Assembly: GCF_963583255.1 (NCBI RefSeq)
Contig: NC_084803.1
Coordinates: forward strand, 23,844,428 to 23,908,427
Source: Pyrus communis
Taxonomy: Eukaryota; Streptophyta; Magnoliopsida; Rosales; Rosaceae
Length of the DNA stretch: 64,000 nucleotides
Reading direction: 5' to 3'
Shown here: piece by piece, positions 61,057 to 64,000 of the stretch
Numbering within the stretch: position 1 is the first letter of the stretch
Layout of the letters: every line of letters starts with the position of its first letter
Notes under the pieces: model-generated
Told to the model about the DNA's origin: nothing
What the model saw: only the letters and a program-made list of their open reading frames with translations
The model's database searches: none
Translations under genes and position numbers: made by a program

Positions 61057-62194
61057 GTGCAACTAGCAATGCATAAACAACGGCAATATAATGCATGGCA
61101 TATAAACGAATAAACGTTTCAAATCAATTTCTGGGAAAAACATAAGTATATAGGTATATACGGAAAACCAAAAGCCCACTCACTGGTATGTGGAAGTGTC
61201 GTAACCCCCTAGCCTCGAGTGACCACGCTCGTCCTCGGGATAGGTATCACCTATATGCGAAACAACTATAAAAATGTTAATTTTAAAGCACATAACCAAC
61301 CTTAAGAAATAATTTCTCATACAATGCTCAAATGGGGTGTATGAATACACCAACGTGATCTACTCAACCTCAGGAGCATCCCCAAATTTTTAGAAAAATT
61401 TTTCACCGTCGCACGCGCCCCCACACGCCGGCCACGCGCAGGCACGTGCCTGGCACGCTGACGGCGTCAGTTAACGCCGTCAGGAATATTCCGTTAACTT
61501 TAATGGATTCCGTTAACGCCGTTAGGAATATTCCGTCGTCTGCTTCGGCAAGGCTCCCTTCAAACCTTTATATCTTCTTCGTTTTTCAACCAAATTTCAC
61601 AAAATTGGTACCAAAATGAAGCTTACAACGAGAGGAACAAATTCATACCACTTCCAAGTGCTAAAACACACGGGATCTCGCCGGGAAAACACCACCAACT
61701 CCGGCCAACCTCGAAACTCACGATCCCAACGTCCAAAACCTTCAAACGAACCACCCCGAGCCTCCTAAGGACCTCACCAAGCTTCATACAAGATTGAAAT
61801 TCCCAAAAACATAAGAATTAACGTGTGCATGAACAGTGACAAAAATCAGGTATCCCGAGTTCGACGTGAAAACGAAGGTATCCTTACCTGAAATGGGTAT
61901 GGTTGAACTTCTACGGACCTCACGAGCAAGAATATATACTTTGTTTCCTCGATTTGTGAAGATTTGGAGGGTTTCTAGGTATGTCCGTACAAATGGAGGG
62001 GAAAAATGGGAGAGAGAGGGCTCGTGACAAGTGCAGGGACAAGGAAAGGGTGAGGGAAAATATGGGAGAGTGTGTCTGTGGTCCACAATCAGCCACACCA
62101 AGCTCAAAAACAACTACACAACGAAATTTCACGCTAGGGGCAAAATCGTCTTTTCACGCGTACGTTTATGAAATTTCCGGGACGGGCTGTCACA
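60081..62194 (-). mobile_element. 2.11-kb solo LTR, copy B, perfect duplication
   Basis: Starts TGACACACCCCGATTGAG and ends GGGACGGGCTGTCACA. TTGCT flanks it on both sides (60076-60080 and 62195-62199). It is colinear with copy A (19542-21707) along its whole length with scattered substitutions and small indels, and it contains an (AT)n expansion at about 61040. The different target sequences show two independent insertions. The - strand is probably sense, as for copy A. Confidence 0.92.
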
Positions 62195-62199
62195 TTGCT

Positions 62200-64000
62200 T
62201 GCTATGCGCGAAACCACATGTCCATCTAACAAGTATGTGGTTGAGACTTAGGGCCGGTTCAGAGATTTTTGAGGCTCTGGGCGACACCAAAAATGTGCCC
62301 TCACTTCATATAAAAAATCATTTGCTTTTGCACATAAGACATTGATAAATTATATTTAGAAAAACACTTCAAACTCAGTAATTTAGAAACATGGAAAAAC
62401 TAATGTATTTTGTATCGAGAGAAGGAAACCAAAAAACTTCAGGCTTACAAGTAGATAGATTATGAGTTTTGTCTTCCATCTGAACTTTTAAAATGTTTTT
62501 GTATAAATCGTGAGGTGTTTTTTCTTATTTACTAACCTTGTCAATATAAGACTAAAAAAATAATGATATTTCAAGTTTTTAAGGATATGTATAAGTAATG
62601 AATGGGCACCAAATTAAACATTTTGATGACACATCATATGATTTGCAAATTTGGTTTAAAAATTTAGTCTACGCATTACCTTTTGTTGAAGATTAGACTT
62701 GAATTGGAATGAATGTTTAAAAATACCAACCCACATAGTTACTAGCTTGTAATTAAAAATAAATTAACAACCAAACAAAAATTCGTAAAGATTGAAAAAA
62801 ATAAACATGCACATATCATTTCGAACTTAGGTCCTCTCGTTAATATTAAATACAAAAATCATTGCTTCTAATTAAACTTCTAATCATTTAGCCAAATTTT
62901 ATAAGTTTATACTGTTAGGAAAAGAAATTTGTAAAAATTGAAATTTAAATAAGCACACATGGTGTTTTGAACTGAAGACCTCCTCATTAATTTCAAACAA
63001 CAAAATCACAAGTTCTAGTTAATTTCTTTGTCATTAAACCAAATTTTATAAATTTGTACTTTTATGAAAATGTATATAAATATGCCACACTAATAATTTT
63101 GATGCTCCTAATTTTTTTGGACCCCATATAATCGTCTTCCCGCACTGGACCTGAGCCGACCTGTGAGACCCCAAGACAATTGTGAAAAATTATTGAATTA
63201 ATAATAACATTCATTGCCTCTCACTCATTGAGCAATTAGATACATAATACTTAATGACAACACTTTTCAATATGATTAATCACAGCTGAGCGTTCGTTGG
63301 ATCTACTTTTTCCATTTTATATTAAAATAGTATAAAATGTTTGCATTCACGTTCATGCCAGATCAGTTTTCTTTTTCTAACTACAAGCGGCAATGTATAT
63401 CAAATTCATATAAATTATATGAAGATTCGACATGAGTGCAGAGATAGGATACTCGCCAGATCTTTTTTGTGAGGATTTCGGAAATTTTTTAATCATATTC
63501 ATTCATTGTATTTCGTGCGGTTAATTTTCGTCAGATACTGTTTATGTTCAATTTTAAATAATATAATTTAAAATGATTTCTGACCATATGTACAATGAAA
63601 AGATATGATTAAAAGATCATCGGGATCTTCACAAAGAGGATCCGACAAGGATCTTATCTCATGAGTGCAGAGAAATAAGCACATTATTTAGTTAACTTGG
63701 CTAAGTCAAAATATGTAATTGTTGGATGGCTCTGACCACCATCGACACCTCTCCATTTTTTCCGGCATACCCTTTTGAAGTTTCGACAACCATTGATGCT
63801 CTCCATTTTCTGACTCCTTTCTCTCTTTTTTTCTCTTTGCAAACGTAGATCCAATCAATTGGGAAAGAGAGGCCGGTGTGAAGTGGAGTTATACGGTGCG
63901 AGAGAACAGAACAAATTATATAATCTCAACTACATATCTTGGAGTGGCGGCCAAATTTACAATTTATACATATACCAATCATGAAGGAAAACCCAATACA
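62200..64000. other. Gene-free AT-rich intergenic DNA
   Basis: No gene, RNA gene or complete element was recognised to the end of the window. The sequence is AT-rich with many stops. Confidence 0.45.

Overview
This window is nuclear DNA from a flowering plant. It is AT-rich, has spliced genes with GT/AG introns, and is packed with LTR retrotransposons, TRIMs, MITEs and SINE relics. The retroelement families look like those of the Rosaceae (apple/pear group). That placement rests on remembered repeat style, not on a search, so I hold it with moderate confidence.

Only three host genes look intact, all between about 24.6 and 41.4 kb. They are (1) a single-exon gene for a small DUF740/OCTOPUS-like protein (+ strand, 24632-25189); (2) a 14-exon gene for an LMBR1-like multi-pass membrane protein (- strand, 26297-35061), whose splice sites I traced to a 732-residue protein; and (3) a 13-exon gene for the ribosome-biogenesis kinase RIO2 (- strand, 37416-41388; 470 residues) with all expected catalytic residues. 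A telomere-type box lies just upstream of RIO2, as in many plant ribosome-related genes.

The left flank (1-24 kb) holds no convincing host gene. It carries a solo LTR with a perfect target-site duplication (3137-4465), a tandem TRIM (4707-5271), two non-autonomous hAT elements (5805-6789, 12705-13435), a 1.9-kb LTR (9213-11100), SINE relics, an apparently perfect 468-bp tandem duplication containing a long hairpin (17201-18136), a Harbinger-type MITE (18861-19207), a 2.17-kb solo LTR (19542-21707) and a Cassandra TRIM with 5S-rRNA-like sequence in its LTRs (23120-23865).

The right flank (41.7-64 kb) is a nest of transposons. It contains a hAT relic with a MITE inside it, a PIF/Harbinger element with a dead Plant_tran transposase, and a composite locus (46.8-58.2 kb). 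In that locus a Tat-like Ty3/gypsy element, an Athila-like element, a Harbinger transposase fragment and exons of a P58IPK (DNAJC3-like) gene are stacked together. A second copy of the 2.1-kb solo LTR follows at 60081-62194, again with a perfect duplication.

The most unusual items are the duplicated hairpin, the in-frame join between P58IPK exon sequence and a Harbinger transposase, the decayed antisense ORF of the Tat element, and two sibling solo LTRs that bracket the three genes in direct orientation.
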